A stretch of 64,000 bases of DNA from Strobilurus pachycystidiatus (taxonomy: Eukaryota > Basidiomycota > Agaricomycetes > Agaricales > Physalacriaceae). The DNA lies in the NCBI GenBank assembly GCA_019915135.1, contig JAHLMK010000024.1, positions 434,001 through 498,000 on the forward strand, given 5' to 3'. The translations under genes were made by a program, and so were the position numbers. A model generated the notes under the pieces. It was not told where the DNA came from and did not search any database. It was given only the letters and a program-made list of their open reading frames with translations. This document shows, piece after piece, positions 1 to 14,279 of this stretch. Each line of letters opens with the position of its first letter. Position 1 is the stretch's first letter.

Positions 1-137
1 AACGTGAATCTTGAGGTCGGAGACCGCTGCCTGATGAGTCTTAACCACAGACGAAACGGAGGATCACCGTCGCAGCCGCCATTTCATCGCCATACCCGCT
101 AGATCTCGCGCTCGTCAGCCCGTACTCGCCGCTTTAC

Positions 138-273
138 CCGCCCAAACGAGCTTGGTCGGGGCGTGCTGGTGGTTGAGCCAAGTGTAAATGGATTTGAAGG
201 GGTAAAGACGGCTGTAGAATAGATTCAACGCCTCTGGGGACGATGTGTCCATGTCGCTGTTGTCGGTTGCCAT
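138..273 (-). CDS. PRI1: DNA primase small subunit, first exon (partial)
   Basis: The minus strand opens with ATG at 273 and reads about 45 codons. The peptide includes LNLFYSRLYPF, then YTWLNHQ, which matches the N-terminus of the eukaryotic primase catalytic subunit (p48/Pri1; compare YYRRLFP..YYRWLN in animals). The family enzyme makes the RNA primers for DNA polymerase alpha. A likely donor (GGTAAAG) ends this exon near 138. The rest of the gene runs off the left edge, so no catalytic Asp residues are visible. The next exon may begin close to base 9, after an AG. The gene is divergent from the ThrE-type gene at 468, with 194 bp between start codons. Identification rests on one short exon, so it is probable rather than certain. 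Confidence 0.7.
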
Positions 274-467
274 GATGGTGATGGTAAAGGGCAGAGTCTC
301 AGTCTGGGGACGCGATTCAAATGTGACACTGACACGGTACGTAACAGAACGTGATCAGCGTGCCTGAGTTAGGCTACACCGTACACGATTGGGTTGGTGC
401 ACGGAGTGGTCTTCATTTGCTACCACCACCTCGCTCAACTCGCCCGCCTCCGTGCTCGCCCTTGATC
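274..467. promoter_or_regulatory. Shared divergent promoter region, PRI1 / ThrE-type gene
   Basis: These 194 bp separate two start codons pointing apart, so both genes must be driven from here or from within each other's 5' leader. I see no clear TATA box. The span is inferred from gene layout only. Confidence 0.5.
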
Positions 468-2928
468 ATGGCGTCAAATGATCCGCGAGACCCTTATTTA
501 CCCCAATCTCCACCGCCTGCTGCAGTCGCCGACAGCAGGCGGGCCAGCTCGCCCCGGGACATCCAGGATTTTCCCGCCAGCCCGCCGAGATGGACCAGCC
601 CTTTCCAAGGCAACCGACACCCCTTTACGTCTCTGGAAGGCGACTCTCGCCGCGTAAGCCAAGTTCCCCTCGCGCCGACAGACGACAGACGAGACTCGGA
701 TGCAACTCTCAGCAACGAACCTTACGACAAGTACACAATGTCTTCCTACCAACATCCCTACGACATTCCACCCCCCGCCAACGCCTATGGTACCCAACCT
801 CCAATGCCAGCCGACGCACCCCGGCCGCGCCCCCGCCGGAGCGTCAGTTTCGCCCAAAAGCCCGATGTTCTGGAAGCCATTCCCGACGAGGACGATTACG
901 ATCCCGAGGCAGAGCGAGCACAGAAACGGCGGGGAATACCCTCGCAGATGCTCGACCTACACAGCTTGAACCAGAGGACCAGTCCCAGCGACGAGGGAGA
1001 CGATGATAAATACACCTCTGGCAACTCTAACGATCGCCCACTGGTCCGACGGCCGGGATGGAACAGAAAAGACTCTGAATTTTCCAACATTTCCAACAGC
1101 TCGGATTTACTAGACCCAGATGACCCTCGCGTGACTGGCGTCCATGCTGAACATCTCGAGGATCCCAGAGACATAGAGAAGAACATGCTTCGCCAAATGG
1201 ACTATCGAAGTCGCCGAAAGCACTTGATGCGTGTGAAAATCGAGTTCAACGTTACCTGTATGTACCTCCCGCAAAGGCGTCTACGTTGATTATTGAGCAT
1301 CTTGCTAGCGATGCTGAATCGACAGGAATTCTTGATCAAGCTTGCTCGTGCTCTCATGACCTTTGGCGCACCATCCCACAGGATCGAATCTCAACTGGTC
1401 GCTGCCGCTCGCATTCTCGAAGTCGAAGCCGAGTTTATTCACTTGCCTGGTGTTATAATCTGTTCGTTCGGAGATCAAGAACTGGGCTGCTCTGAGACCC
1501 ACTTCGTGAAGTGCGGCGGCCGCCTGTCGCTTGGTGCCTTACACAAAGTTCATCTGATCTACCGCTCTGTTGTCCACGATGAAATCAGTGCCAAAAAGGC
1601 TACGGAACAGCTTGAAGAGTTGCTCAACGCCGCTCCTATGTATTCTATTGCCTTTCGATGCCTGCTAGCTTTCTCTTTGTCTGCTCTGATATGTCCTTTG
1701 GCGTTCGGCGGATCGTTCGTGGACTTATGGATTGCCGGAACTGGCGCCTTAGCATTGTCGGTTCTGCAGCTATGCGCCACCAAGAGCGCTCTCTATGCCA
1801 ATGTTTTCGAGTACGCATCTTCAGTTCACTCTCAATTCACCTGCTGATTGCACGTATCAGGATCACTGCTGCCATCTTCGTTTCGTTCGCTGCTCGTGGT
1901 CTCAGTAGCATCCGAAGTCAGATATTCTGCTATACAGCTATCTCTTCTTCGAGCATCATTGGCATTCTTCCGGGCTATCTGATTCGTGAGTATCTTCACT
2001 GTTGTTTGGCTGCTTGTCACTGACTTTGTCCCCTTCCAGTCAGTAGCTCTCTTGAGTTGGCCTCCAAGAACATCGTATGCGGCAGTGTCAAGATGGTCTA
2101 CGCGTTGATTTATACGCTTTTTCTGGTTCGTTCATTTCCCCGCTGATCTCTATCCTGTTCAACACTTTCTCCAGGGATTTGGGCTCCAAATCGGCTCGGA
2201 CTTCTACCTGCTCTTCGATCGCCAAAGTCGTCATCACTTGGACACCCTTGCTAGTGCGCTCTCTACCACAGTAGCTCTCACTGGTAGTTGGACAGCCGAC
2301 AATGGGACCATCAACAACAGTATCCCTCTCGTAGGTACCTGGACGTTTACTCACACAGTACCACTCGACCGACAGGATATCATCGAAGCTTGTTATCGAC
2401 CCAAACGCTTTCCTTGGTATCTCCAACCATTCCCTACTTGGACTGCATTCATCATTGTTCCTACCTTCTCCCTCCTTTCGTCTCTCGCCAATCTACAGCC
2501 CTTGAGAAGCAAGCAACTCCCTGTCATGGTTATCATCTCTTGCGCATCATACACGTCTAACAAGATCGCCAATCATTATATCTTCAATCGCTCCGATGTT
2601 GTGTCTGCCATTGGCGCCTTCACTGTCGGTCTTCTTGGAAATGTTTACTCCAGAAGAATGGGCGGAACGGCCTTCACTTCGATGGTGACCGGAGTGCTGT
2701 TCTTAGTGCCAGTAAGTGGCTTCGTCTTTGATGGGTATATCTTGCTGAATTTGATCTTGGTAGTCTGGTCTATCTCAAGCCGGAGGAATTACGGCTAATG
2801 GCAATGGTATCGACATTGGAGGCGCCATGATTGCTGTCACCATCGGTATCACTGTCGGATTATTCATGAGTCAAGCACTTGTGTACATGTTCGGCACGAG
2901 GAAGAATGCAGCTGTCTTCTCGTTCTAA
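468..2928 (+). CDS. ThrE-domain membrane transporter, PRM10-like (DUF1212)
   Basis: Six exons give about 735 residues: 468-1257, 1309-1810, 1861-1985, 2040-2125, 2175-2712 and 2764-2928. All introns are about 50 nt with GT..AG ends and keep frame. The start is the ATG giving MASNDPRDPY; the frame is open further upstream but without an ATG. The first 240 or so residues are Pro/Ser/Asp-rich and probably cytosolic. The ThrE/DUF1212 module follows (FLIKLARALMTFGAPSHRIE, then FIHLPGVIICSFG), and then a multi-pass half with segments such as GFGLQIGSDFYLLF and GAMIAVTIGITVGLF. The family includes the bacterial threonine/serine exporter and yeast Prm10. Substrate and membrane in fungi are not known from sequence. 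It ends FSF-stop. Confidence 0.88.
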
Positions 2929-3928
2929 AATTCACCGATCTTTATGTCATATTTTAATCTTGTAAACCGCCTTGTATTCTCATCGTCCAATAGCGAAACT
3001 TGCCACTCCAACTTCGAGATCATGATGCGATATTATCACAGACGAGATTGGCCATTGCAGCCAAGGGCATGTCTAAATCTCCTGGAACATAATGTCAGCC
3101 ATCAAAACGAAATACCACGTAGCAGGGATAAGACTTACCTAGATATCCATACGCACCATCCTGTAGTCCTTTCTGTTCGGTCTCGCTGGCCTATGGAAGC
3201 TTATTCTAAGCTTCCTGATGGCGGATACACAACGACGATGCGAATGGGGTTTGAGAGCTGAGTTGGCACTGTATATCTATTCGATAAGGTCATCGAGGAT
3301 AGCGATGCCGCCACTTACCCGGCTAGAGGACGGCCAGTCTCCTCCAACGCATGTTTAGTCCGAGACTGCTCAGAGCGAGGAAACCAGGGCGAGGGCGGAG
3401 GAGGATTGGGGCGTCCGCTCCATCTGTCCACTGTCGAGGGTACTACGACACCTAGCTGCGACGTCGCGTGGAGTATTAGTGCGGACTGGAGGGCTTCCCA
3501 GAAGTTCATTGACATGGTCCGCAAACACCCCAGGGGAATACTCTGGGAGTAGCTTCCATTGTCGACGCCTTTATAAGAGGCAGCAGGTCAGGCGGGACCC
3601 GGGAACGGTCTTTAAAATTGAGGTGCAGCCTGTGCTAGTAAGTATATGGCATCCTGAATGCTGCACTTGAGTAAGGCTAGAAGGAACAGATGACAGGGTG
3701 GCATACATGCTTTCGATAAGCAAGCAACCCTCAATGCATATCTGAGGATGTGACAAATGGTCATGGTAAGAGAATCGAGATGTGGCGTGCGGCAGACTTC
3801 CTTGTATTAGCTACGATTGATGGTGACAGACAATTCATGATATAGTACATATAGTAATACAATGACAGAGATATTTCAGAACGGAACGAGCATACGAAAG
3901 CATCGCTATGCAACAGCAGCGCCAAGGG
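2929..3928. other. Intergenic stretch between two convergent genes
   Basis: About 1 kb lies between the stop codons of the ThrE-type gene and the heat-shock factor. Open frames here are short, lack family resemblance and do not splice into anything convincing. The only structure I note is a perfect inverted repeat at 3195-3215. Part must be 3' UTR of both flanking genes. Confidence 0.5.
3195..3215. repeat. Perfect 9-bp inverted repeat with 3-nt loop
   Basis: GGAAGCTTA, spacer TTC, then TAAGCTTCC: the arms are exact reverse complements. It lies in the gap between two convergent genes. As RNA it would form a compact hairpin on either strand. No T-run follows, so it is not a bacterial-type terminator. 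Confidence 0.8.
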
Positions 3929-5724
3929 TTAGTCTTGACGACTTTTCCTTGTCGCCACGGGGGATGGCTCCCCGCCTTCCAAATTGCGCTTTCTCGAGCC
4001 TGGCGGCGGTGGCGAATTCAATTCGAAAGGAGCACCTTTCAAATTATTCATCGGCGAGATCCTAGTGGTCTGGTTCACCCCAGCTAGCTCGCTTAGTACG
4101 GGAGAGATATCCGTAAGCGGATCGCCCTCTCCGAGGGCGGGAAACCCTAGCATGGAGGAAAGACTGGCAATATCGCCGTTCATGTCCTCAACGGTTTTCC
4201 CAATCTTGTCGATGTCAAGGGCACAGGATGGATCGAAGGGAATGAGGCCGTCTAGGGCTGGGATTGGAACTGAGACTGGGATTGGGGGGTAATCGACGAG
4301 TTTGGGTGACATGAAATCCGTCTGAAAGGAGCCGAGGACTTTCGCCCATTCTGCGGACGATATGTTCGAAAGCGCATGTGTGAGCGTGGGAGAGGGAAAC
4401 GGAGGTGGCGGAGGTGAAGAGGCGCTTTGTGGTGTTGGGGCAGGAGGTGAGGAAAGCCCTTCAACACTGGAACCGGTGGGTGGCAATGGAGGCGACAAGT
4501 TTTGAGATCCCGGCGTCTCTATAGAAGTTGGTTGCACTATTGAGTTCATAGTCATTCTCTGGCATCGTAATTGATGGAAGTGGGCAACGTACTTCCGAGT
4601 GGACTTTTGGCACTTTTCGCGGCTTCGATCATCAAGCGAGCAGTAACAGGCCGTTCACTTTCTCCCTGACGATCTTCCTGCCGCCCATCTCGCATCTCAT
4701 GCTGTTGAGCATACTGATGCTGAGTAGTTACATGCCCGTTTCCCAGCTGGCTTATGAAGCTGGCCAAAAATTTGACGATACGGTTGATCGTGTCCTGCTG
4801 CTGCTCGTACCTATCCCTCGCCTTTTGCGTTTCGTCCCATAGAACACGATCAGCTTCTTTGAGCTCTGCCAGGTCCTGCGAAATCTGCGCTTGTGTACGA
4901 CGTATGGTTTGCAGCGCCGCAAGTATAGCATTGCCGTCTATCGCGGTCCCACTAGCGGCGTTCCCACCTATATCGGAGCCTCCGCCTAGTGACGTGTTGA
5001 CACCGGCAAACGCGCCGCCAGTAGCGTCGAACATGGGATCGATGCCATCAAGGCCGAGAACCTGTACTTGATCCTTCGTTTGCTTCTTGCGTTCAATGAA
5101 GGCAAGTTGATCTTCCCGGCCACGGTGGAAGAAAGGGTGCATGAACTGGGATGCTTCTCCGCCAGAGATCAGTCCTTGTTGAAGGTGCGGCACTTTGTGG
5201 AAACCATACATGTTCAACTGTCGCACGAAGGAAGCGAACTTGTTGTGTTTAAACCAGTGTGGGAGGTGTTTTTTGGCCAGAGCATCATGATCGTGCACTA
5301 GATAAATTTGATTTATGTGAGCATAGTGTGTCAGTGAGAGCACGGAAGATGCCAACATACCATAGAACGATGCGCCATCTTCTGCCCAAGAGATCACCTC
5401 GTTTGTTGTTGGATCTTCCAGGATTCTTCGAAACAAAAAGCAGAATCAGTCATCATCAACTGTCCCTGGCACTGCTGTGCCATTCATCCGTACCATTCCG
5501 CCGCCTATGCTACACACACAACTTGAAAAATGATGCTCTCTCCGCGGAATAACACAGGGGATAAGGAAGAAGTAAAGCAAGACCCACGTGTAGAGCTTTT
5601 GCAAAAACATGGGGATTTTGGAGTTGTAAGAGCGAAAAGAGTTGGTCAGCGCCACCTGGTTGTTGGAAACTTGGTTAATGGGCGTCGAGTCCTGCTGAAC
5701 TCTGGTCGTTGCGGTACCTGCCAT
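3929..5724 (-). CDS. HSF1: Heat-shock transcription factor (HSF-type DNA-binding protein)
   Basis: ATG at 5724 starts MAGTATTRVQQ. The HSF DNA-binding domain begins near residue 37 (IPMFLQKLYT), runs across an intron into ILEDPTTNEVISWAEDGASF, and after a second intron gives FKHNKFASFVRQLNMYGFHKV, the recognition-helix signature. A heptad-rich region follows (about 4790-4920, trimerisation coiled coil). The C-terminal part is rich in Pro/Ser, with acidic and hydrophobic stretches fitting an activation domain. The reading frame changes near 4550-4620, where a short intron must be removed (donor GTACGT, acceptor probably AATAG or ATAG), because the upstream frame stops at 4552. The family binds nGAAn repeats and drives chaperone genes. 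The FVRQLNMYGFHKV form fits Hsf1 well, but other fungal HSF-type factors cannot be excluded. Confidence 0.9.
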
Positions 5725-6291
5725 GGTGATGCGTAGTGGGTGTACTGATGAGCTGTAAAACGAAGAGTTGAAGGTTGCCTATTGTGGCGTGCACACAGTG
5801 CAGGAGGAGACCTCTGAGTCGAAATCCGCGATGCTGTCAAAGAGAGGAAGAAGAAGGAGAGCGTCAACGGCGGGTTGACAATCGTCGTCGTGAGCAAGCC
5901 CACGTTGATGCCGTAGGCAAAGATTACCTTCGATCCTGAAATGGCCGGTTCCTGTGAGCCTAAGATCATCTATGAGTCTATGACGCGCCCAACGTTTCTC
6001 CATGTACAGGCTTGTACAGGTTACTGGCGAATTCTAGCAGCCGTTTGCTCTGGAAATTCAGCTTTGAGGCTTGAAGTTTGAAATATGTGGAGAATCAAGT
6101 ACTCAAGCTCAAGTTCCGACTCAGAGGTGGAAAAGAAGAGATCATGATGTGTGCGGTCCCGTCCCAAATGGCTACAATCGTAGTCCTCCAGCCCCCAGTG
6201 GTAACAAAGTAGCGGGCGGTATCTAGATAGGAGAAGTACATGATACATTAATACATAGATAATTTAAATGAAGCAGATTTGTTCGAAGTTA
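5725..6291. other. Upstream region of the heat-shock factor gene
   Basis: This 567-bp gap holds the promoter and leader of the minus-strand HSF gene and the 3' end of the next minus-strand gene. I looked for a TATA box and a clear three-unit heat-shock element and saw neither. Short frames on both strands look random. Confidence 0.4.
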
Positions 6292-8554
6292 TCACGCTCC
6301 CTTCTCCCCGTCGCCATAATCCAGATTCTCAAACTTCCTATCGGCAGTGGACTGATAGCGTATTGGGATATCCGACCCCTCCCCTGCGGCCACGACAGGT
6401 AAGGACGACTCTTGCATGAGTCGTACCATGCGCACTGGTCCAGCGCCTCGAAGCCCCTCCGACGTTATCAAGTCAGTATGCCACCCGAGGAGTGCTATTG
6501 CAAGAAGGGCTAGGACAACGCTGGCACAGAAGGACATTGTTGCCCGCCACGGTATTATTCGAAGAGTCGCCGTAAGTTTGTTGGTGGTAATCAACACTGA
6601 ACTGTTGTTCGGGCTCGCATGACTAGATTCTGACGACGGAGGTTTGGATGCGGGGCAATCATCTTTGTATAACGGTGAGGGAAGCTTGCATTTTTGCCAA
6701 TGGTTCCACAAGTAGGAAGTCGTGAGAAGCTCCAGGATTATTTCCAAATCCTGAAGACTCGTGCTTTGGCCCGATACACAAAGGATTTTCTGGACGAGTT
6801 TCTCCGTAGCATCATCCTGGGTGAAGGCAATGAGAAATTGCCTATCCAGCGCAGATGAAGTTGGTCGTTCCCAGTCAAACACGCCCCAGACATGAGCGCT
6901 CGGTCGCTCCGGCGTGCTATCCTTGGCCACCAATCCAGTTTGCGTCATGGAGATATCGAGCGACGACGACCGCATCGTGCAGCCGAACACCTGTACATAT
7001 CCGTTGATGGCCGCAGAGCTTCCCGAGGATTGGTAGCTTTCACCGTCGTCGTCGTCGTCAGAGTCGCCACTCTGCCCACTTCCCGAACGGACGATCGTGA
7101 AGTTACTGGTTAAGCCAGTTGAGCCCTGGGAGTCTGTGATGAGAGCGGATGGATCTCCAGTGGCAAGTGTTAATATGACTTGCTGATGTCCCACAACACC
7201 ACCGCCAGCATATACCCATGGTTGTAGCATGACCATGGAGGGGAAACCATTTGCCGGGAGAGCCTGGACGCTGTCTGCCCACACCCCAGTGAGATTGAGT
7301 CCAGGCGCATTTGGAGCCCAATAGGGTGGGTTGCTGACTGAGACATTCAACCAGACCTGGTCGGTATCGTCCTGGGGTTTGGCATCGAGCCTGGGGCCGC
7401 CTCTGTCCGCGTGCAGAGCCGAGGCCCCTTGAGCGGGTTGAGAACCTTTGGGTAACAGCAGCATCTCAACAAGGGCGTCTTCAGGTTGCGCACACACTAC
7501 ATTTATGCGAGTTGCATTGACCTGCGCTGCAAACAAAGTCAGCGAAGGTGGGGACCCATGGAGAAGAGCCAAACCGAGGTCGTAAGCGTCCTGGTGAGAT
7601 GGAATATCATGGAGCAAGCTATAGTCCCACCCTCAGATATTGTTGGGAGAAAGCATACGCCGTGAGATCTCTCACCTGCCCTGTATACCCGGTCTTTGTG
7701 TATCATTGATAGAAGAAACAAACATTTCTTGACGAGCCGTAGTCCAAAGCGTATGTCCATTGTCGCCGGACGAGACGACAGTAGTCGAAGCAAGCTCCAG
7801 CCCATAGCTATCAGAATGGGACGCTGCAGGATATTGGATGGTAGTCGTCTCGGACCGGGTGAAGACATCGGTGGCTGTAATTATAAGGCTTGGGAATCGA
7901 CAGGGAGTGAAGAGACGCACTGAGTACACCGGGCGCGCTTAGCTGCAGTACCGTCCCGGCTATGAGGTAGAGTGGAACGCCGAAATATATCGAGCGGAAG
8001 GGGCCTTGCAGGCGGGTCTTTGTGTCGGGAAGGGTGTTCGAAAACCAAGTTTTTAATGCGAGTGGCAGACCGGACCATACATGGACCCTGCTATCAAGTT
8101 CGGCGAGAGTGTAAGCTGCAAGATGTGAGAGTCATCTGGGAGGAGGCACATATCGAGACGTACGATGCCGAACAGCCTTATCGACCGCAACAGCGCGACA
8201 GGTTTCATAGAGAAGGATAACAACGGCGGTGAAGAACGCCTGGAAGCCCAGTGAGAGATAGCTCGCAAGCTGCGTGGCCTGCGCAGAATTTGAGTTGTGT
8301 CATATCGGGTGGGTTGAGCGAAGACGCACCGAGTCCGCATCAACCGCCACAGAGGACTCCCAATGCGTGATGCTGACCAGTAAGAGGACCGCGCAGAGCA
8401 AAACAAGAAGAAGGTGGGCGAAATGAATGCTCAGGATCCGTTTCGAGACCCTCGTGGTCGGCGTCGGGGGCGCGAGCGTTGACGACGATGCAGTGCTCAG
8501 GCGCTCTGCCCTCCCCTTGGTGATGGACCCAGCGTCGCTTAGGAGCAACACCAT
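6292..8554 (-). CDS. Unrecognised Asp-rich multi-pass membrane protein
   Basis: ATG at 8554 begins MVLLLSDAGSITK. About five exons (roughly 8554-8300, 8278-8170, 8090-7930, 7890-7680, 7620-6292) give about 630-650 residues. Hydrophobic segments occur near the N-terminus (LLLVLLCAVLLLVSI), in exon 2 (SLGFQAFFTAVVILL), in exon 3 (FGVPLYLIAGTVLQL) and near the C-terminus (ASVVLALLAIALLGW). A large middle domain with many N-x-S/T sites carries an acidic run of Asp (SGDSDDDDDGES), consistent with a luminal or extracellular loop. I do not recognise a family. It lies head to tail with CDC5 downstream on the same strand side, but nothing links their roles. That it is a gene is well supported by long open frames joined by good splice sites; the exact borders are not. 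Confidence 0.65.
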
Positions 8555-8736
8555 TCGCGTTGCGGGCTATGTGCGCTCTTGTCGTAGCATTCACCACGTC
8601 CGCACAGGTGGGAAGGTAGGAGGAGACTGGACTGATGACGATGGTGGCTATCACAAGGTTAGGGTTGCTCGTTTCGGTACGGGCCCAGGTACAATGAAGT
8701 ATACTTCGGTGATAAGTTACACACATACAAGATCTC

Positions 8737-11704
<2,968 letters not shown>

Positions 11705-12603
11705 TGGAAAGATACTTTTCAGTAGCAAAGTCGCGTCACTCAGCCTCGATTGAACCTCTCAAGATCAAGGACAAGAATCACAAGTTTCACCCTTATCCAG
11801 CCACTGAGCGGCCATCTGCCCCTCAACGCAAGGAAAAGATCAAGTAAAAACATATCCAAGAACAAAGTACTCGTTTTAACACTGGAATGTCTAGTAACCT
11901 TCTCGCGAAACTCAACGAATCTGACGCGCCACCGTCATCCTCCAACCTCACTGGTTTACTTTTGAACACACTATCACACGAATCAAATCCCCTCACTCAT
12001 TCTGATCTTCATGAACGTTCCGGTAATGCTTAAAGTGCCTCTCTGCTATTCTCCTTCGCTCACGCTACTACAGATCATGTCATATCAACATCCACTGGAC
12101 ATCAAGTCGCGGAAGGTCGTGCACCAAGTTCTCGGCCTGGTTATTTCGAGCTTCGGGGACAAAAGCTCGCATTACAACGCAAAGTCGCCTCTAATACCCC
12201 CAGCAAAGACGATGGCCCGTCACATATATTGCGAAACGCCCGTATATATATTAACGGCTATATTGAAGACACCACAGACATTGAAATGAAACGACTTATC
12301 ACGCAAGGAGGCGGCCAGGTTTTGTATGTGTTTTCTTTATCTCTCCTCACTTTATCGGATTTATAAGCTGTTTCTAGACTATCGCCATCCGGTGCTACTC
12401 ATGTCCTCACGTCGCAAGGCCTCAACAGTACCAAGACGCAGAAACTCTTGAAATCGAAGCACCCCGTGCACGTTGTAAAGCCCAGTTGGGTGATTGACAG
12501 TTTACACGCAGGAAGGAGACTTTCAGAACGAAAATACAGCATCGTCAAAGTAGGATCTTCGAGCACATTGTCAAGTATGTGGACGGTCGAAACAGTGAGC
12601 TAG
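11705..12603 (+). CDS. Small protein with a C-terminal REV1-type BRCT domain
   Basis: ATG at 11705 gives MERYFSVAKSRHSASIEPLK. Four exons can be joined: 11705 to about 11844, about 11895-12020, about 12074-12324 and about 12379-12603. The borders are GTAAAA..TCTAG, GGTAATG..TACAG and GTATGTG..TCTAG. The result is about 240 residues. The last 100 form a BRCT domain: ARIYINGYIEDTTDIEMKRL, QGGGQVL, GATHVLTSQGL, then VHVVKPSWVIDSLHAGRRL and ERKYSIV. The Gly-Gly turn and the Trp of the last helix are present. The pattern resembles the N-terminal BRCT of REV1, but the frame stops at 12603 and no polymerase domain follows. Such domains bind phosphopeptides or DNA ends, so a nuclear DNA-repair role is inferred. 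It could also be a degraded or split REV1. Confidence 0.75.
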
Positions 12604-13001
12604 CATAGAAATCTGTACAATTAAATGTATGTGTTACTGGAGTGTATCTCAGATGTATACGAACATCATACCTATTTCCGACTGCCGACTCGGTGCCGAG
12701 CCGTCACCGCTGAGAAAGGCGGAACCTGCCCTCTCATAGGCAGCACCAGCCCGCTTGATCGTGCGCGCTGTTCCTGCAGCTGCAGCCTATGTGCTCGATC
12801 AGCGCTCAGCCTCAGACCATCTAAGATAACATGAAGGATAAGGACTTGTACTTGTATTTGTGTAGTCCGACCATCGTTCTGGGAAGTGACTGCGCCAACT
12901 AGACGTAAGACCAGGTGAAATCAGGTTGCCCAATAATTATTCCGTTTCAATTTTATATACCATAATAGTGAACAATGTTGTACACAAAAACGATCTTTTG
13001 T
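12604..13001. other. Intergenic stretch between convergent genes
   Basis: Between the stops of the BRCT gene and the GH128 gene. It is AT-rich near 12925-12990. I see no coding frame or RNA gene here; it probably holds both 3' UTRs. Confidence 0.4.
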
Positions 13002-14208
13002 TTAGTACATGAGGTTTCCGACGGCGGAAGGGGAACCGTCGTTGTTGTAGAGACACGAGCCTGTGCCGACGTAGGAGACAGCACCACCATCGTTTGCGGA
13101 CAAAAGAGCTGGGCTCGTGGCGACAAAGGGGAAGTAGAGCGTCACATAAGATTGGGCGTCAAGCCATGCGAACGCAGACTTGAAGAAGGCAACTCTGGAA
13201 AATCAGTCAGCCCCGTTCACTCGGTTTGAGAAAGAAGAAACGCACTGGGCTGCCTGAGTGGCGCCGGTGAGGGCAAACTCGGTGATGACGATAGTGTAGG
13301 CCTTTCAACTTGTTAGTGAAAAGCCATCAACGTCAGACTGTCGCCTACCGGGAATTTGCTGTGTGCGGACGCAACGTAGCTCTGGAAGGCAGAGTAACTC
13401 GTTCTGGCGAAGATCAGTAACTCACTCCAATCTCTCGCCTTGTTACTCACCCATACCAATGCTGAGGATACACGGTCAGACTATATGGACATCCGTGTAC
13501 AACTTTGAACGCACCAAATTGATGTAGTCACCATAGCACTGTCCACCGCAAGCCGAAATGAACTTAGCAAGCCAGTCAAGACCTTGACCAGAGCTGCTGC
13601 TTGAGGTAACCGCTGGGAAAGCCTTCTTGATAGCCTGCAATCAGAGATCAGTCTCGCTTGAAGAGAACCAGACCCTCAGACATACCAATGGGTTGATGTA
13701 CTTGATATACCAGGTAGCCGCCTGAGCAGGCGTGATACCGTTGAGATCCGGCTCATTCAAGCTGAACACGGCTGTAGATTGTATGTTAGCAGCGGGCTTG
13801 GAGAGGATGGAAGCGCGCTTACTAGCCCAGCCTTGTGCTTTCTGGCGTGCTGCCAATTGAGCAACGGGACTGGAAGACGAATCCAAAGTCGCCTGCATCC
13901 CAATGAACCCTAGTCCTCCGTTTCCTCCGGTCTTCGATGGAGGCGCATAGGTCTCCCAGTCGTAGATGGCGACAACCTGTCCCTGGCCATTGTTCAGGAC
14001 ACCGGGATCCCTATCGGAAGTTTAAAACGACGAAGTCACAAAGGCCACACATCGTCTCACAAAGGACTGTTGTCTGTAGGGGTCGTGTCAGATCATGAAG
14101 ACAGTGGTGGTGGAGTCAAGACTTACACCAAGGCCAAGCGAGGCCACGCTTGCCAGCTGAGACAGCGGTGACGAAGCAAGCGAGGGCGAGGGCGAGAGTG
14201 TTCTTCAT
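13002..14208 (-). CDS. Secreted glycoside hydrolase family 128 (Asl1-like endo-beta-1,3-glucanase)
   Basis: ATG at 14208 starts a signal peptide (MKNTLALALALACFVTAVSA), then GKRGLAWPWYNS, the usual opening of the mature GH128 domain. At least six short introns interrupt the gene; two fall within the first 250 bp, and one exon is only about a dozen bases. The catalytic pair is visible: Glu in SLNEPDLNG (acid/base, about 13760) and Glu in VITEFALTG (nucleophile, about 13270). ACGGQCYGDYINLHWYG between them is also typical. It ends VGNLMY-stop, about 270 residues, normal for the family. Family members cut beta-1,3-glucan in fungal walls, so the enzyme probably acts in cell-wall remodelling or autolysis. 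A TATA box lies 65 bp upstream. Confidence 0.92.
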
Positions 14209-14272
14209 GATATAGAAAGATGAGTTGAAGGCTGCGTTTCCACAATGATATCCTTCCGTGTTCTTACAACCA

Positions 14273-14279
14273 TTTTATA
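14273..14279 (-). promoter_or_regulatory. TATA box of the GH128 gene
   Basis: TATAAAA on the minus strand, 65 bp upstream of the start codon at 14208. The position fits a transcription start about 30 bp upstream of the ATG. Confidence 0.6.

Noticed and set aside
351..467. 39-residue N-terminal extension of the ThrE-type protein
   Set aside because: The frame is open from 351 but begins on GTG; fungal translation would start at the ATG at 468.
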